NCBI GenBank assembly: GCA_028285595.1 | Contig: JANQOW010000007.1 | Span: forward strand, 83,036 to 147,035 | Length of the DNA: 64,000 nt | Source of the DNA: Hyphomicrobiales bacterium | GTDB lineage: Bacteria; Pseudomonadota; Alphaproteobacteria; Rhizobiales; CAJQND01 | Direction: 5' to 3' | In this document: positions 45,298 through 54,590 of the stretch, one piece after another | Layout of the letters: each line of letters opens with the position of its first letter | How positions within the stretch are numbered: the stretch's first letter is position 1 | Position numbers and translations under genes: made by a program | The notes under the pieces: generated by a model | The model's database searches: none | What the model was told of the DNA's origin: nothing | The model's input: the letters and a program-made list of their open reading frames with translations, nothing else

Positions 45298-45909
45298 ATG
45301 CCTGTGGCAAGCGATGCTCTTGGGTCAGCCTTTCAAGATCCTCCCTTGGACTCAAGCCGGATGTTCAGGTCGATCATGAACGCCATTGCCTGGCCTGGCG
45401 TCATCAAGAAGGTCGATACGCTGAGCGTCCCGCCGGAACCGCTTACGGCTGTAACGGCAGACTGCCTTCTCACCCTGGTGGATTTTGATACCCCGGTGTG
45501 GCTCGATCATAGGGCCAGAACCGATGAGGTCTCGGCATATCTGCGTTTTCACGCAGGTTGCCCGATTGTCGATGCGCCCGAACGTGCGGCTTTCGCGGTG
45601 ATCGCCGATCCGCAGTCCATGCCGAGCCTGGCGGTCTTCGCCCAGGGGACCGCTGAGTATCCGGATCGTTCAGCGACAGTGATCGTGCAAACCGGTGCAC
45701 TCTCAAGTGATGAGGGCGTCACGTTCCGCGGCCCCGGCATTGCGAGCAGGCGGGTGTTCTCTGCGGCTGGCATCTCCGAGACCGTTTGGGCCGATATTGA
45801 GCGCAACCATCAGGGGTTCCCCCTTGGTGTTGATGTGATTTTTTCAGGGCCAAACTGTCTTGCCGCCTGCCCACGATCGGTCGGCATTGCCGTGAGTGAG
45901 ACTGTCTGA
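45298..45909 (+). CDS. phnH: PhnH, C-P lyase core subunit
   Basis: 203 residues from the ATG at 45298, chosen because GAGG at 45285-45288 gives a 9-base spacing; the ATG at 45289 directly abuts that site. PhnH features are SSRMFRSIMNAIAWPG, TLVDFDTPVWLD, RFHAGCPIVD, GPGI and NHQGFPLGVDVIF. PhnH is the structural partner of PhnG, PhnI and PhnJ. Its stop overlaps the phnI ATG by one base. Confidence 0.93.
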   Translation: MPVASDALGSAFQDPPLDSSRMFRSIMNAIAWPGVIKKVDTLSVPPEPLTAVTADCLLTLVDFDTPVWLDHRARTDEVSAYLRFHAGCPIVDAPERAAFAVIADPQSMPSLAVFAQGTAEYPDRSATVIVQTGALSSDEGVTFRGPGIASRRVFSAAGISETVWADIERNHQGFPLGVDVIFSGPNCLAACPRSVGIAVSETV

Positions 45910-47003
45910 TGTACGTTGCGGTTAAAGGCGGTGAAAAGGCGATCGAGGCGGCGCATAAGCTAAATGCTGAAGATCGGCGCGGTTCTGAACGCTATCCTGA
46001 GCTCTCCCTTGGCCAAATCAGCGAGCAACTGACGTTGGCCGTGGACCGGGTAATGACCGAAGGCTCGCTCTACGACCGCGAGTTGGCCGCGCTGGCCATT
46101 AAACAAGCGCGCGGGGATTTGATTGAGGCCATCTTCCTGATCCGCGCCAGTCGCACAACGCTGCCGCGGTTTGGGTCCAGCTTGCCCTTGGAAACCGGCA
46201 AGATGAGCGTGCGGCGACGCATCTCAGCGACTTTTAAGGATTTGCCGGGTGGTCAGATCTTAGGACCCACTTTCGATTATCAGCACAGGTTGCTCGATCA
46301 CGATCTTGCCGGGCCAAGCGATCTGGAGCCGGCAGACACCGCGCCTGTGGATGTTGATCAGGAGATGCCCAGGGTGCTCGATCTTTTGGGCGCGCAAGGT
46401 TTGATGGAGCCGCCCTCGGGCCAGAACACCGATCATGGTGATAGTCCTGGCGATCTGACCACAGAACCATTGGAATTCCCGGCCAGCCGGGATGTAAGAC
46501 TGCAGAATCTCGCACGCGGTGATGAGGGATTTCTGCTCGCGCTGGGCTACTCGACCCAGCGTGGCTATGCCCGCAACCACGCCTTTGCCGGGGAAATCCG
46601 GCTGGGCGAGGTGAGTGTGGAGATTGTGCCGGAAGAGCTTGGGTTTGCGATTGATATCGGCGAGATCACCGTTTCGGAATGCGAGATGGTCAATCAGTTC
46701 AAGGGCTCTAAAAAAGCCCCGCCCCAGTTCACCCGCGGCTACGGGTTGGCGTTCGGCCATTGCGAGCGCAAGGTTATGGCAATGGCTTTGGTGGACCGAG
46801 CGCTGCGCGCTGAGGAGTTGGGTGAAGATCTGATAGCACCCGCGCAGGATGAAGAGTTTGTTCTGTCCCATTCCGACAATGTGCAGGCCACCGGCTTTGT
46901 GGAGCACTTGAAGCTTCCGCACTATGTGGACTTCCAATCGGAGCTTGAGCTTGTGCGCCGCATGCGCGCTGAAGCAAGCGCGCCGAGCGAGGCTGCCGAA
47001 TGA
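45909..47003 (+). CDS. phnI: PhnI, nucleosidase subunit of C-P lyase
   Basis: 364 residues. PhnI with PhnGHL displaces adenine from ATP and attaches the phosphonate to ribose C1. Recognised by YVAVKGGEKAIEAAHKLNAE, RRISATFKDLPGGQILGPTF, FLLALGYSTQRGYARNHAFA, GEVSVEIVPEELGF and SHSDNVQATGFVEHLKLPHY. It is fused in reading to both neighbours by short overlaps (1 and 4 bases). Confidence 0.95.
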   Translation: MYVAVKGGEKAIEAAHKLNAEDRRGSERYPELSLGQISEQLTLAVDRVMTEGSLYDRELAALAIKQARGDLIEAIFLIRASRTTLPRFGSSLPLETGKMSVRRRISATFKDLPGGQILGPTFDYQHRLLDHDLAGPSDLEPADTAPVDVDQEMPRVLDLLGAQGLMEPPSGQNTDHGDSPGDLTTEPLEFPASRDVRLQNLARGDEGFLLALGYSTQRGYARNHAFAGEIRLGEVSVEIVPEELGFAIDIGEITVSECEMVNQFKGSKKAPPQFTRGYGLAFGHCERKVMAMALVDRALRAEELGEDLIAPAQDEEFVLSHSDNVQATGFVEHLKLPHYVDFQSELELVRRMRAEASAPSEAAE

Positions 47004-47890
47004 CCTCCACTGTCGGCGATAATGGGCAAACGGACGGATACAATTTTGCCTATCTCAACGAGCAGACAAAGCGCATGATCCGCCGGGCGATCTTGAAAGC
47101 GATCGCCATCCCCGGATACCAGGTGCCGTTTGCCAGCCGGGAAATGCCCATGCCTTATGGTTGGGGCACCGGGGGTGTTCAGGTGACCGCTGCGATCCTC
47201 ACACCCGAAGATACGTTGAAGGTGATCGACCAGGGCGCGGATGATACGACCAATGCGGTTTCCATCCGCAAGTTCTTCACCAAGACGGCCAACGTGCCCA
47301 CCACGACCCATACCGGCGACGCCAGTGTCATTCAGACCCGCCACCGGATCCCGGAACAGGAGCTGCGCGAAGATCAGGTGCTGGTCTATCAGGTGCCTAT
47401 TCCAGAGCCGTTGCGCTTCTTGGAGCCGCGCGAAACCGAAACGCGGAAGATGCATGCCTTAAGCGAGTATGGCCTGATGCATGTGAAGCTCTATGAAGAC
47501 ATTGCCCGTCATGGCCACATCGCCACCACGTACGCCTATCCGGTCAGTGTGTCGGACCGCTACGTGATGGACCCTTCACCGACGCCGAAGTTCGACAATC
47601 CAAAGATGGACAGTATGCCCGCCCTTCAACTTTTTGGCGCGGGCCGTGAGAAACGCATCTATGCGGTTCCGCCCTACACCAAGGTAAAGAGCTTGGACTT
47701 TGAAGATCATCCTTTCGAGGTACAAAGGTGGAGTGAGCCTTGTGCCCTCTGTGGTGCTCGCGACACGTTTCTGGATGAGGTGATCCTGGATGATGAAGGC
47801 GGGCGCATGTTCTGCTGTTCAGACACGGATGCTTGTGAGGCGCGGCAGCAGGCTGGCTCTCCCGATGATCTGTTGGACCAAGCCTCATGA
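47000..47890 (+). CDS. phnJ: PhnJ, radical SAM C-P bond-cleaving enzyme
   Basis: 296 residues. PhnJ breaks the carbon-phosphorus bond of ribose-1-phosphonate-5-phosphate using a 4Fe-4S cluster and SAM. The C-terminal cysteines keep the PhnJ arrangement C-x2-C-x21-C-x5-C (CALC near residue 247, then CCSDTDAC), so it should be active. The conserved substrate-contact segments YGWGTGGVQVTAAIL, QTRHRIPE and YAYPVSVSDRYVMD are also visible. It overlaps phnI and phnK by 4 bases each. Confidence 0.96.
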   Translation: MTSTVGDNGQTDGYNFAYLNEQTKRMIRRAILKAIAIPGYQVPFASREMPMPYGWGTGGVQVTAAILTPEDTLKVIDQGADDTTNAVSIRKFFTKTANVPTTTHTGDASVIQTRHRIPEQELREDQVLVYQVPIPEPLRFLEPRETETRKMHALSEYGLMHVKLYEDIARHGHIATTYAYPVSVSDRYVMDPSPTPKFDNPKMDSMPALQLFGAGREKRIYAVPPYTKVKSLDFEDHPFEVQRWSEPCALCGARDTFLDEVILDDEGGRMFCCSDTDACEARQQAGSPDDLLDQAS

Positions 47891-48660
47891 CCGCCCCCAT
47901 CCTCAGTTGCCGTGAGGTGACCCATTACTATGGTTCTCAAATGGCATGCCGGAATGTGTCGCTCGATCTTTATCCGGGCGAAGTGTTAGGCATCGTGGGA
48001 GAATCGGGGTCGGGCAAGACGACCCTGTTGAAGATTTTGGCCGGGCAAATTGAACCTACGGACGGCACAGTCTCGTTCGCCAAGAAGGGCGGCGCGCTCA
48101 CTGGTTTGCACGAGATGAGCGAAGCGGAGATCCGCCTCCTGGCGCGCACGGACTGGGCGTTTGTCCATCAGCATCCGCGCGATGGGCTTCGCATGAATGT
48201 TTCCGCCGGCGCTAACATCGGCGAGCGGCTTATGGCCATCGGCGACCGTCACTATGGCAACATTCGGGCTTCCGCCATTCACTGGTTGGAGCAGGTGGAA
48301 ATTGATGCTGAGCGCGTTGATGACTTGCCCCGCACATTCTCTGGAGGCATGCAGCAGCGCCTGCAGATCGCCCGCAACCTTGTGACCTCCCCGCGGCTGG
48401 TGTTCATGGATGAGCCCACCGGCGGGCTTGATGTATCGGTTCAGGCTCGCCTGCTCGATCTCATTCGTGGCCTGGTGCGCACGCTTGGGCTATCGGTTCT
48501 GGTGGTCACCCACGATCTTGCCGTCGCCCGTCTGCTGTCCTCCAGACTGATTGTGATGCAGGGCGGCAACGTGGTGGAGAGCGGGTTGACCGATCAGGTG
48601 CTGGAAGACCCTCAAGCGCCATACAGTCAGCTTCTGGTCTCCTCAATACTGCAGGTGTAA
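47887..48660 (+). CDS. phnK: PhnK, ABC-type ATPase of C-P lyase
   Basis: 257 residues. Walker A is GESGSGKTTLLKILAG, the signature is FSGGMQQRLQIARNL and Walker B is VFMDEPTGGLD, followed by the H-loop VVTHDLAVA. PhnK binds the PhnGHIJ core and couples ATP hydrolysis to its cycle rather than acting in transport. It overlaps phnJ by 4 bases. Confidence 0.93.
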   Translation: MTAPILSCREVTHYYGSQMACRNVSLDLYPGEVLGIVGESGSGKTTLLKILAGQIEPTDGTVSFAKKGGALTGLHEMSEAEIRLLARTDWAFVHQHPRDGLRMNVSAGANIGERLMAIGDRHYGNIRASAIHWLEQVEIDAERVDDLPRTFSGGMQQRLQIARNLVTSPRLVFMDEPTGGLDVSVQARLLDLIRGLVRTLGLSVLVVTHDLAVARLLSSRLIVMQGGNVVESGLTDQVLEDPQAPYSQLLVSSILQV

Positions 48661-48666
48661 TGAGCG

Positions 48667-49365
48667 ATGACCCCTGTGCTCAAAATATCCGGCGCCAGCA
48701 AGAGTTTCTGCCTGCACTTGCAGGGCCAAATCGAAATCGAAGCTTTTAGTGGCCTGGATTTCACGCTGCATGCGGGCGAGGCCGTGGGCCTGAGCGGTCC
48801 GTCTGGCGCGGGCAAGAGCTCATTGTTGAAACTGATCTACGGCACCTATCCGGCAGGTGCCGGCAAGGTGGAAATTCTACACGATCGGAAATGGGTCGAT
48901 ATTGCTGCGGGAACCCCCAGTCAGGTGATGGACGTGCGGCGGCGCACCTTGGGATACGTGACCCAGTTCCTGCGCGTGATCCCCCGGGTACCCTGTGTGG
49001 ACATTGTGGCCGAACCGCTGATCGAGCGTGGGGCCGACGAGAAGACGGCGAGGTCTCGTGCTCAGGATCTTCTGGTGCGTCTCAATATTCCCGAAAAGCT
49101 CTGGACCTTGTCGCCCCTGACCTTCTCTGGGGGTGAACAGCAGCGGGTGAACATTGCCCGGGGGTTCGCCACACCCTATCCGATCCTTCTGTTGGATGAA
49201 CCCACCGCGTCGCTGGATGCTGAGAACCGGCAGGTGGTGCTCGATCTGATCGCCGAGAGCGTTGCGGCCGGCAGTGCCATGATCGGGATATTCCACGACG
49301 CGGACGACCGGGCGGCTGTCTCGACCCGTCAATTTGATATCAGCCGGGCGCGGAGAGCGGCATGA
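48667..49365 (+). CDS. phnL: PhnL, ABC-type ATPase of C-P lyase
   Basis: 232 residues. Walker A is GPSGAGKSSLLKLIYG, the signature is FSGGEQQRVNIARGF and Walker B is ILLLDEPTASLD. The insertion with VPCVDIVAEPLIERG is typical of PhnL, which pairs with PhnK on the complex. It starts 6 bases after the phnK stop and overlaps phnM by 4 bases. Confidence 0.93.
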   Translation: MTPVLKISGASKSFCLHLQGQIEIEAFSGLDFTLHAGEAVGLSGPSGAGKSSLLKLIYGTYPAGAGKVEILHDRKWVDIAAGTPSQVMDVRRRTLGYVTQFLRVIPRVPCVDIVAEPLIERGADEKTARSRAQDLLVRLNIPEKLWTLSPLTFSGGEQQRVNIARGFATPYPILLLDEPTASLDAENRQVVLDLIAESVAAGSAMIGIFHDADDRAAVSTRQFDISRARRAA

Positions 49366-50507
49366 CAACCGAAACCATTTGGACCAATGCACGTTTGGTT
49401 CTGCCCGACGAGGTTGTCCACGGCACGATCGCCTTCGGTTGCAGCGGCATAACCGGCATTTTGCCCGGCCGTTCCAAGTTGCCCGGTGCCATTGATGTGG
49501 AGGGCGATTATGTGGTTCCCGGTCTGGTGGAATTGCATACGGACAATGTGGAGCGCCACCTTAATCCACGGCCCAATTCCTATTGGCCGGCTCATGCCGC
49601 TTTGCTGAACCATGACCGTGAAATTGCATCGGCCGGCATCACCACGGTGTTCAACGCGCTCTCCATCGGCCATGCGGACAGTGCAAGCCGGGACTTTGGC
49701 CGGCTTCAGGAAACCTGCACTGCGTTAAGCGAGTGTAAGGACGACAAGCTTTTGAAGGCCGATCATTTTCTGCATCTGCGCTGCGAGGTTTCTTGCCCTG
49801 ATGTGCCGGATCTGATGGATCCGCTCCTGGACCACCCGCTCACAAAGTTGATCTCGGTGATGGACCACACGCCCGGCCAGCGGCAGTTTGCGACCATGGA
49901 GGCGTACCGCGCCTATTACATGAAAAAGTATCAGATGAGCGATGCGGAGTTTGAGGCCTATGCCGCAGAGCGCATAGAGTTTCAGAAGCGCTACAGCGCA
50001 TCCAATCGCAAGGCCATTGTGAGCAAGGCGCATGAGCGCGCCATCCAGATTGCAAGCCATGACGACGCCACCTTGGGTCACGTGGACGAAGCGGTCGAAG
50101 ACAAAGTTTCCATTGCTGAGTTTCCGACAACCAGTGCGGCCGCCAAGGCCTCGCACGATGCGGGTATGGCGGTTCTTATGGGCGGGCCGAACGTGGTGCG
50201 TGGCAAGTCGCACAATGGCAATGCTTCAGCGCGTGATTTTGCCGAACAGGGCTGGTTGGACATTATTTCATCAGACTACGTGCCCGCCTCGCTGCTTTAC
50301 GCCAGCTTTGTGCTCCGCGAGTGCGTGGAGAGCATAACTCTGCCCAAGGCGGTGGGCATGGTGACCGCGCAACCTGCCAAAAGTGCCGGTCTTGATGACC
50401 GGGGCAGGCTGGAAGAAGGCTTAAGAGCCGATCTGGTCCGACTTCATGAAGCGGGACACACACCGGTCATTCGCGAAGTGCGCCGGAAAGGAAAACGGAT
50501 TGCCTGA
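49362..50507 (+). CDS. phnM: PhnM, RPnTP diphosphatase
   Basis: 381 residues. This amidohydrolase-fold enzyme cleaves diphosphate from ribose-1-phosphonate-5-triphosphate. Metal and substrate motifs are present: VPGLVELHTDNVERHLNPRP, VMDHTPGQRQF, ASHDDATLGHVDEA, EFPTTSAAAKASH, MGGPNVVRGKSHNGN and SDYVPASLL. It overlaps phnL by 4 and phnN by 8 bases. Confidence 0.95.
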   Translation: MTTETIWTNARLVLPDEVVHGTIAFGCSGITGILPGRSKLPGAIDVEGDYVVPGLVELHTDNVERHLNPRPNSYWPAHAALLNHDREIASAGITTVFNALSIGHADSASRDFGRLQETCTALSECKDDKLLKADHFLHLRCEVSCPDVPDLMDPLLDHPLTKLISVMDHTPGQRQFATMEAYRAYYMKKYQMSDAEFEAYAAERIEFQKRYSASNRKAIVSKAHERAIQIASHDDATLGHVDEAVEDKVSIAEFPTTSAAAKASHDAGMAVLMGGPNVVRGKSHNGNASARDFAEQGWLDIISSDYVPASLLYASFVLRECVESITLPKAVGMVTAQPAKSAGLDDRGRLEEGLRADLVRLHEAGHTPVIREVRRKGKRIA

Positions 50508-51066
50508 GACCGGAACGTTCTTTGCCGTCGTGGGTCCGAGCGGCGCCGGCAAAGACACGCTGATTGATGCGGCTCAGAAATCTCTTGGAAAAGATGAGCG
50601 CTTTGTCTTTGCTCGGCGCTATATCACCCGGCCTGAAAACAGTGGCGGCGAAGCTCATCATGCGATCAGCCCGAACGCATTTCGGCAGAAGATGAAGGAC
50701 GGCGCGTTTGCGCTGTCTTGGAGCGCGCATGGATTGTGCTACGGCGTTCCTTCCACAGTGGTTGAGGCCACAGAGGCGGGGGCGCACGTGGTATGCAACC
50801 TTTCGCGCGGTGCTTTGCCGGAGGCGGCGCGTGTGTTTGCCAATCTGGCCGTTCTGCACGTGACCGCACCGCCCGAAGTTCTGGCTCAGCGGTTAGCAAA
50901 GCGAAACCGTGAGGAAGCGCCCGATATCGGCCGGAGGTTGACTCGTTCCGCGCCGCAAATCACGAAGCAAGACCGGGTGGTGGAGATTGAGAATGTGGGC
51001 CCGGTGGAAGAAACGGCCCTTCAGTTCATTCAGGCACTTCTGAAGCTATCAGCGGAACGCGCTTAA
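50500..51066 (+). CDS. phnN: PhnN, ribose 1,5-bisphosphokinase
   Basis: 188 residues from a TTG at 50500. TTG is preferred because AAGGAA lies 7 bases upstream and the length matches PhnN (about 185). Guanylate-kinase-like fold: P-loop VVGPSGAGKDTLIDAA, YITRPENSGGEAHHAI, LSWSAHGLCYGVP. It phosphorylates ribose 1,5-bisphosphate to PRPP, the last salvage step of the pathway. It overlaps phnM by 8 bases, and its 3' end overlaps the convergent DUF1045 gene by 41 bases. Confidence 0.92.
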   Translation: MPETGTFFAVVGPSGAGKDTLIDAAQKSLGKDERFVFARRYITRPENSGGEAHHAISPNAFRQKMKDGAFALSWSAHGLCYGVPSTVVEATEAGAHVVCNLSRGALPEAARVFANLAVLHVTAPPEVLAQRLAKRNREEAPDIGRRLTRSAPQITKQDRVVEIENVGPVEETALQFIQALLKLSAERA

Positions 51067-51694
51067 CCAGGTGAAACGGCTGTTTATTGCCTGGGTCGCC
51101 GCAGATGCACAAGTCGTTGATTTGGATTGGTGCGTGGGAAAGGTGCTGGGTCTTCTCGTTTAACTCGGCCATCGCACGGTTCATCTCAGGCAGCGTGAGC
51201 GGTCCGGTCAGGGTCATGTGGAAGCGAAACTCCTCGCCCACATAAGGATATCCCCAGGCGAACAAGAGATGTTCTTGGCGCGGCGACAGCCCGGCCTCGC
51301 TCCTTTGGGACACCTCCGACGTGGTGAGCGGCGCGCGGAACTGGTCAAGCTCACGGACGCACCTGAAGGCGAGATCATCAAGTTCAGCAGACGCGCGCGT
51401 CGGCACCAGAGCGAGAAAGCTGCCGATCTGCTTCAGAACCAAGCCCTCAAGAGCGACGCTTGGCAAGTCAGCCGCGAGCTGCTGTGTCGCCGCCTCCAAG
51501 TCTTCGAACGTGGCATCCTGGGCCAGGCGAAAGGGTGGCTTTAGGGTTGCGTGAAACCCATAGCGGCGCGGTTGAGCAAGCTGACTTTCCGGAACGGCGC
51601 TTGTGCGATTGCCTCCAAACCACTCCTCGCCAAAACGCGCCAGAGCCGTCTCGGGGCGGGGACAGAAATATATGGCAAACCGTTCAAATGCCAT
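51026..51694 (-). CDS. DUF1045 phosphonate-operon 2H phosphoesterase
   Basis: 222 residues. It belongs to the DUF1045 family long noted in phosphonate operons without a proven reaction. Both 2H catalytic motifs are intact: YGFHATLKPPF (His48, Thr50) and FRFHMTLTGPL (His159, Thr161). Other 2H enzymes open cyclic phosphates, including a ribose 1'',2''-cyclic phosphate. It is the last gene of phnCDE-DUF1045, 6 bases after phnE. No phnP lies in the window, so it may supply the missing ribose-1,2-cyclic-phosphate hydrolase; this is inference. Confidence 0.87.
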   Translation of the reverse strand: MAFERFAIYFCPRPETALARFGEEWFGGNRTSAVPESQLAQPRRYGFHATLKPPFRLAQDATFEDLEAATQQLAADLPSVALEGLVLKQIGSFLALVPTRASAELDDLAFRCVRELDQFRAPLTTSEVSQRSEAGLSPRQEHLLFAWGYPYVGEEFRFHMTLTGPLTLPEMNRAMAELNEKTQHLSHAPIQINDLCICGDPGNKQPFHLVKRVPLIASEVPE

Positions 51695-51700
51695 CAGGCT

Positions 51701-52519
51701 CTAGATCACCCATTTCCTCAACTGTTGGGAGACAATATCGATCAGCGTGATCGAAACCACGATGATGATCATTATGGCGGCCGTCTCCGCGTACGCAAAG
51801 CCGCGAATGTTCTCCCACAACAAATGGCCGATGCCGCCTGCGCCCACAATGCCCAAAACCGTGGCTGAACGCACGTTGGTCTCAAAGCGGTAGAGCGAGT
51901 AGGAGATCCACAAGGGGATCACCTGAGGGATGACGCCGTAGACGATCTCTTGAATTTTGCTGGAGCCGGTGGCGCGGATACCCTCCACAGGGCGCGGGTC
52001 AATGGCCTCAACCGCTTCAGAGAAGAGCTTGGCAATAATGCCTGTGTTGTGAATAAACAGCGCCATCACACCGGCGAACGGGCCAAGCCCCACTGCGACA
52101 ACGAACAACAGGGCGAACACCACCTCATTGATGGCCCGGCAAGCATCCATGAGCCGGCGTACGGGTTGAACGATCCATGCCGGGCACACGTTGCTCGACG
52201 ACAGGATGGCAAACGGAATACCCACAAAGACCGAGAGCGCCGTGCCCCAAATGGCAATCTGGATGGTGACCACCATATCGGCCAGGTAGATGTCCCAATC
52301 GCGGAAATTGGGCTTCAGAAACCCGGTCGCAAACTCGGCCATATTGGAGGCATCGGTGAACAATGAGATCCAATTGTGCATTTCTGCCGGCGTCCAACTC
52401 CACATGAGCAGGGCGATTATGGCGGCCCATAAAGACCAGGTTTTCAGCTTGGCGGTCAGCGGCTGTGATGGAATCTCAATGTCGCGAAGCGTTGAAGGCG
52501 CGGTATCAGTTGAGCTCAT
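51701..52519 (-). CDS. phnE: PhnE, phosphonate ABC transporter permease
   Basis: 272 residues. Transmembrane segments include [35 protein letters not shown] and [20 protein letters not shown]. The EAA loop is [20 protein letters not shown]. The C-terminal [20 protein letters not shown] is typical of PhnE. There is a single permease gene, so the channel is presumably a homodimer, unlike systems with phnE1 and phnE2. It is co-directional with phnC and phnD. Confidence 0.93.
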   Translation of the reverse strand: MSSTDTAPSTLRDIEIPSQPLTAKLKTWSLWAAIIALLMWSWTPAEMHNWISLFTDASNMAEFATGFLKPNFRDWDIYLADMVVTIQIAIWGTALSVFVGIPFAILSSSNVCPAWIVQPVRRLMDACRAINEVVFALLFVVAVGLGPFAGVMALFIHNTGIIAKLFSEAVEAIDPRPVEGIRATGSSKIQEIVYGVIPQVIPLWISYSLYRFETNVRSATVLGIVGAGGIGHLLWENIRGFAYAETAAIMIIIVVSITLIDIVSQQLRKWVI

Positions 52520-52607
52520 GGGGTGGCCTTGAAGATGTCAGTCGCAGATAAGGAAATGCCCGCCCCGGAGGGACCGGAGCGGGCGGTGCATAGGAAGACG
52601 CGTGCGC

Positions 52608-53606
52608 CTACATGGTGGGAACGGCGTCGACCAGTTTGGTGATCTTATCGATTTCCTTCTGGAGTTCGGCAATCTTCTCGTCCTTCTCCGTCTGGCTCAT
52701 TTTGGCGTCTGACTTAACCTTCAGAACGTTCTTGTTGAGCGCCAGAATGCGGATGGGATAGAGCTGCGCATCCGAAGACGGACGGAACGGTGCCCACTGC
52801 AGGGTGTTCAAAACAGCGCGGGCTTCCTTCACCTCTTCCGGGCTGCCAATCCGCCCATAGGTCATGATGAAGGTGTAGATTTTCGACTTGATGTCTTGAT
52901 CAAGCTCTTTGCGCCAGACAAACGGATCGGACGGGATCAGCGGGGACTTCCAGATCACCTTGATCTTGTTAAACGCATCGGGGTGCGTTTTCTCCAGCCG
53001 ACGCATGTTCTCTGTGTTGTTGGTGGCAACGTCGACTTGCTGGTTCGCGGCCGAGATGGCGTTGGTTTGGTGGTTGGCGTTGCGAACGGTCTTAAAACAC
53101 GTCCTGGGATCGACGTTATTCCTGGCGAAGATGTATGTGGTGGGCACCAGGAAGCCCGATGTGGAGTTCGGATCGCCAATGCCGAAGTTCAGGGACTTGT
53201 CGCATTTCAGAACGTCCTCCACCGAATTCAGCGGGCTGTCCTTGTGGGTCACCAGCAAGGACCAGTAGCCGGGGTTGCCGTCGCTGTCGACGGTTTGGGC
53301 GAACACTTCGCCGCCTGCGCGATCTACAGCTTCCATAGCCGATTTGTTGCCGAACCAGGCCACTTGCACCTTGTCGAAGCGCATGCCTTCAATCACGCCG
53401 GCATAATCAGGGGCGAAGAAGGCTTTGATATTCAGGCCTGTCTTCTTGCGCATGGCATCCAGGAACGGATCCCAGGTTTGTTTCAGGTTGATGGTGGATT
53501 CGGTTGAAATGATGCCGAAATTTACGGTCTTCTCATCAGCCATTGCGAGCGGCGCAGCCAAGACGCCGGTGGCGACGATTGCTGCGGTGAACAGTGTCTT
53601 GATCAT
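52608..53606 (-). CDS. phnD: PhnD, phosphonate-binding protein
   Basis: 332 residues from the ATG at 53606 (GAAGG upstream; upstream open frame is not conserved). The signal peptide (IKTLFTAAIVATGVLAAPLA) is cut after MA before DEKTVN. Features are FGIISTESTINLKQTWDPFL, KAFFAPDYAGVIEGMRF, VAWFGNKSAMEAVDRAGGEV and the ligand-loop segment STSGFLVP. The tail is lysine-rich and helical (SQTEKDEKIAELQKEIDKI). It delivers phosphonates to PhnE; some homologues also bind phosphite or phosphate esters. Confidence 0.93.
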   Translation of the reverse strand: MIKTLFTAAIVATGVLAAPLAMADEKTVNFGIISTESTINLKQTWDPFLDAMRKKTGLNIKAFFAPDYAGVIEGMRFDKVQVAWFGNKSAMEAVDRAGGEVFAQTVDSDGNPGYWSLLVTHKDSPLNSVEDVLKCDKSLNFGIGDPNSTSGFLVPTTYIFARNNVDPRTCFKTVRNANHQTNAISAANQQVDVATNNTENMRRLEKTHPDAFNKIKVIWKSPLIPSDPFVWRKELDQDIKSKIYTFIMTYGRIGSPEEVKEARAVLNTLQWAPFRPSSDAQLYPIRILALNKNVLKVKSDAKMSQTEKDEKIAELQKEIDKITKLVDAVPTM

Positions 53607-53682
53607 CGTTTGAATGCCTTCTTTCGATTGGGTTGGTACGCGACTGGAAGTGACTTCAAAAAGCTTGGAAAATTCGTGCCGC

Positions 53683-54537
53683 TCAGGCGGCAACGGAGGC
53701 GAGTTCGGAGACAGGCTTCTTGGCATCGGCCGGCCCGGACCTGTTCTCAAGTCCAGGCAAAAACAGCTCTTCGCTCTCTGCGCCGTAAAGCTCGCTCAGG
53801 AAATCCGGCGTCAGGGCAGCGGACGGCCCGTCATAAACAACCTTGCCCTCACGCAGCGCTATCGTGCGAGGACAATAGTTTAAAGCGTATTCCACCTGGT
53901 GCAGCGAGACGATGACCGTGATCTCGTCGACCCGGTTCAGCTCGCTCAGAATGTCCATCACCCGGCGTGCTGCAGATGGATCCAGCGAGGCAATGGGCTC
54001 ATCGGCAATAAGCACCCTTGCGCCCTGAACCAGGGTGCGGGCAATGGCCGCGCGCTGCTGTTGGCCACCTGACAGATCGGATCCTCGGTTGAGCGCCTGG
54101 GGCGCGATGCCCACCCGCTGAAGCGCCTGCATGGCGATGCGTTTCTGCTCAGTGGAAAACAGGCCGAACGTACCCTTCCATCTTGGCATGCGGCCCAGAT
54201 TGCCGGTCAGGACGTTGGTGAGAACGCTGAGCCGGCCCACCAGGTTAAACTGCTGGAAGATCATGCCCACTCTGGACCTGATGGTCCGTGCGTCTGTCGA
54301 AATCTTGCCGCCGCGCTGAATAACTTGACCATGGACGTTGATCGCGCTGTCGGCCTCAGGGTCTGAGGTGATGAGCCCGGAAATTTGTCGGAGGAGGGTC
54401 GACTTGCCGGAGCCGGAAGCCCCGATCAGGGCCACCATCTCGCCGTGTCCAATTTCAACGGACACGTTGTGAAGCGCCTTGAAATCGCGGCCGAATGTTT
54501 TGGAGATGTTCTTTATGCTAACCGCAGCGTCATGCAT
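53683..54537 (-). CDS. phnC: PhnC, phosphonate transporter ATPase
   Basis: 284 residues. Walker A is GASGSGKSTLLRQISG, the signature is DLSGGQQQRAAIARTLV, Walker B is VLIADEPIASLDPSAA and the H-loop is IVSLHQVEYAL. It is the first gene of phnC-phnD-phnE-DUF1045. A three-unit Pho box lies 54-82 bases upstream of the start. The C-terminal extension after the ATPase domain (about 30 residues) is unremarkable. Confidence 0.94.
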   Translation of the reverse strand: MHDAAVSIKNISKTFGRDFKALHNVSVEIGHGEMVALIGASGSGKSTLLRQISGLITSDPEADSAINVHGQVIQRGGKISTDARTIRSRVGMIFQQFNLVGRLSVLTNVLTGNLGRMPRWKGTFGLFSTEQKRIAMQALQRVGIAPQALNRGSDLSGGQQQRAAIARTLVQGARVLIADEPIASLDPSAARRVMDILSELNRVDEITVIVSLHQVEYALNYCPRTIALREGKVVYDGPSAALTPDFLSELYGAESEELFLPGLENRSGPADAKKPVSELASVAA

Positions 54538-54590
54538 TGGAATTTAGCCTGCCGTCCCTCGAATAGTAGCGGCGACGCTACTTGCCGGTT

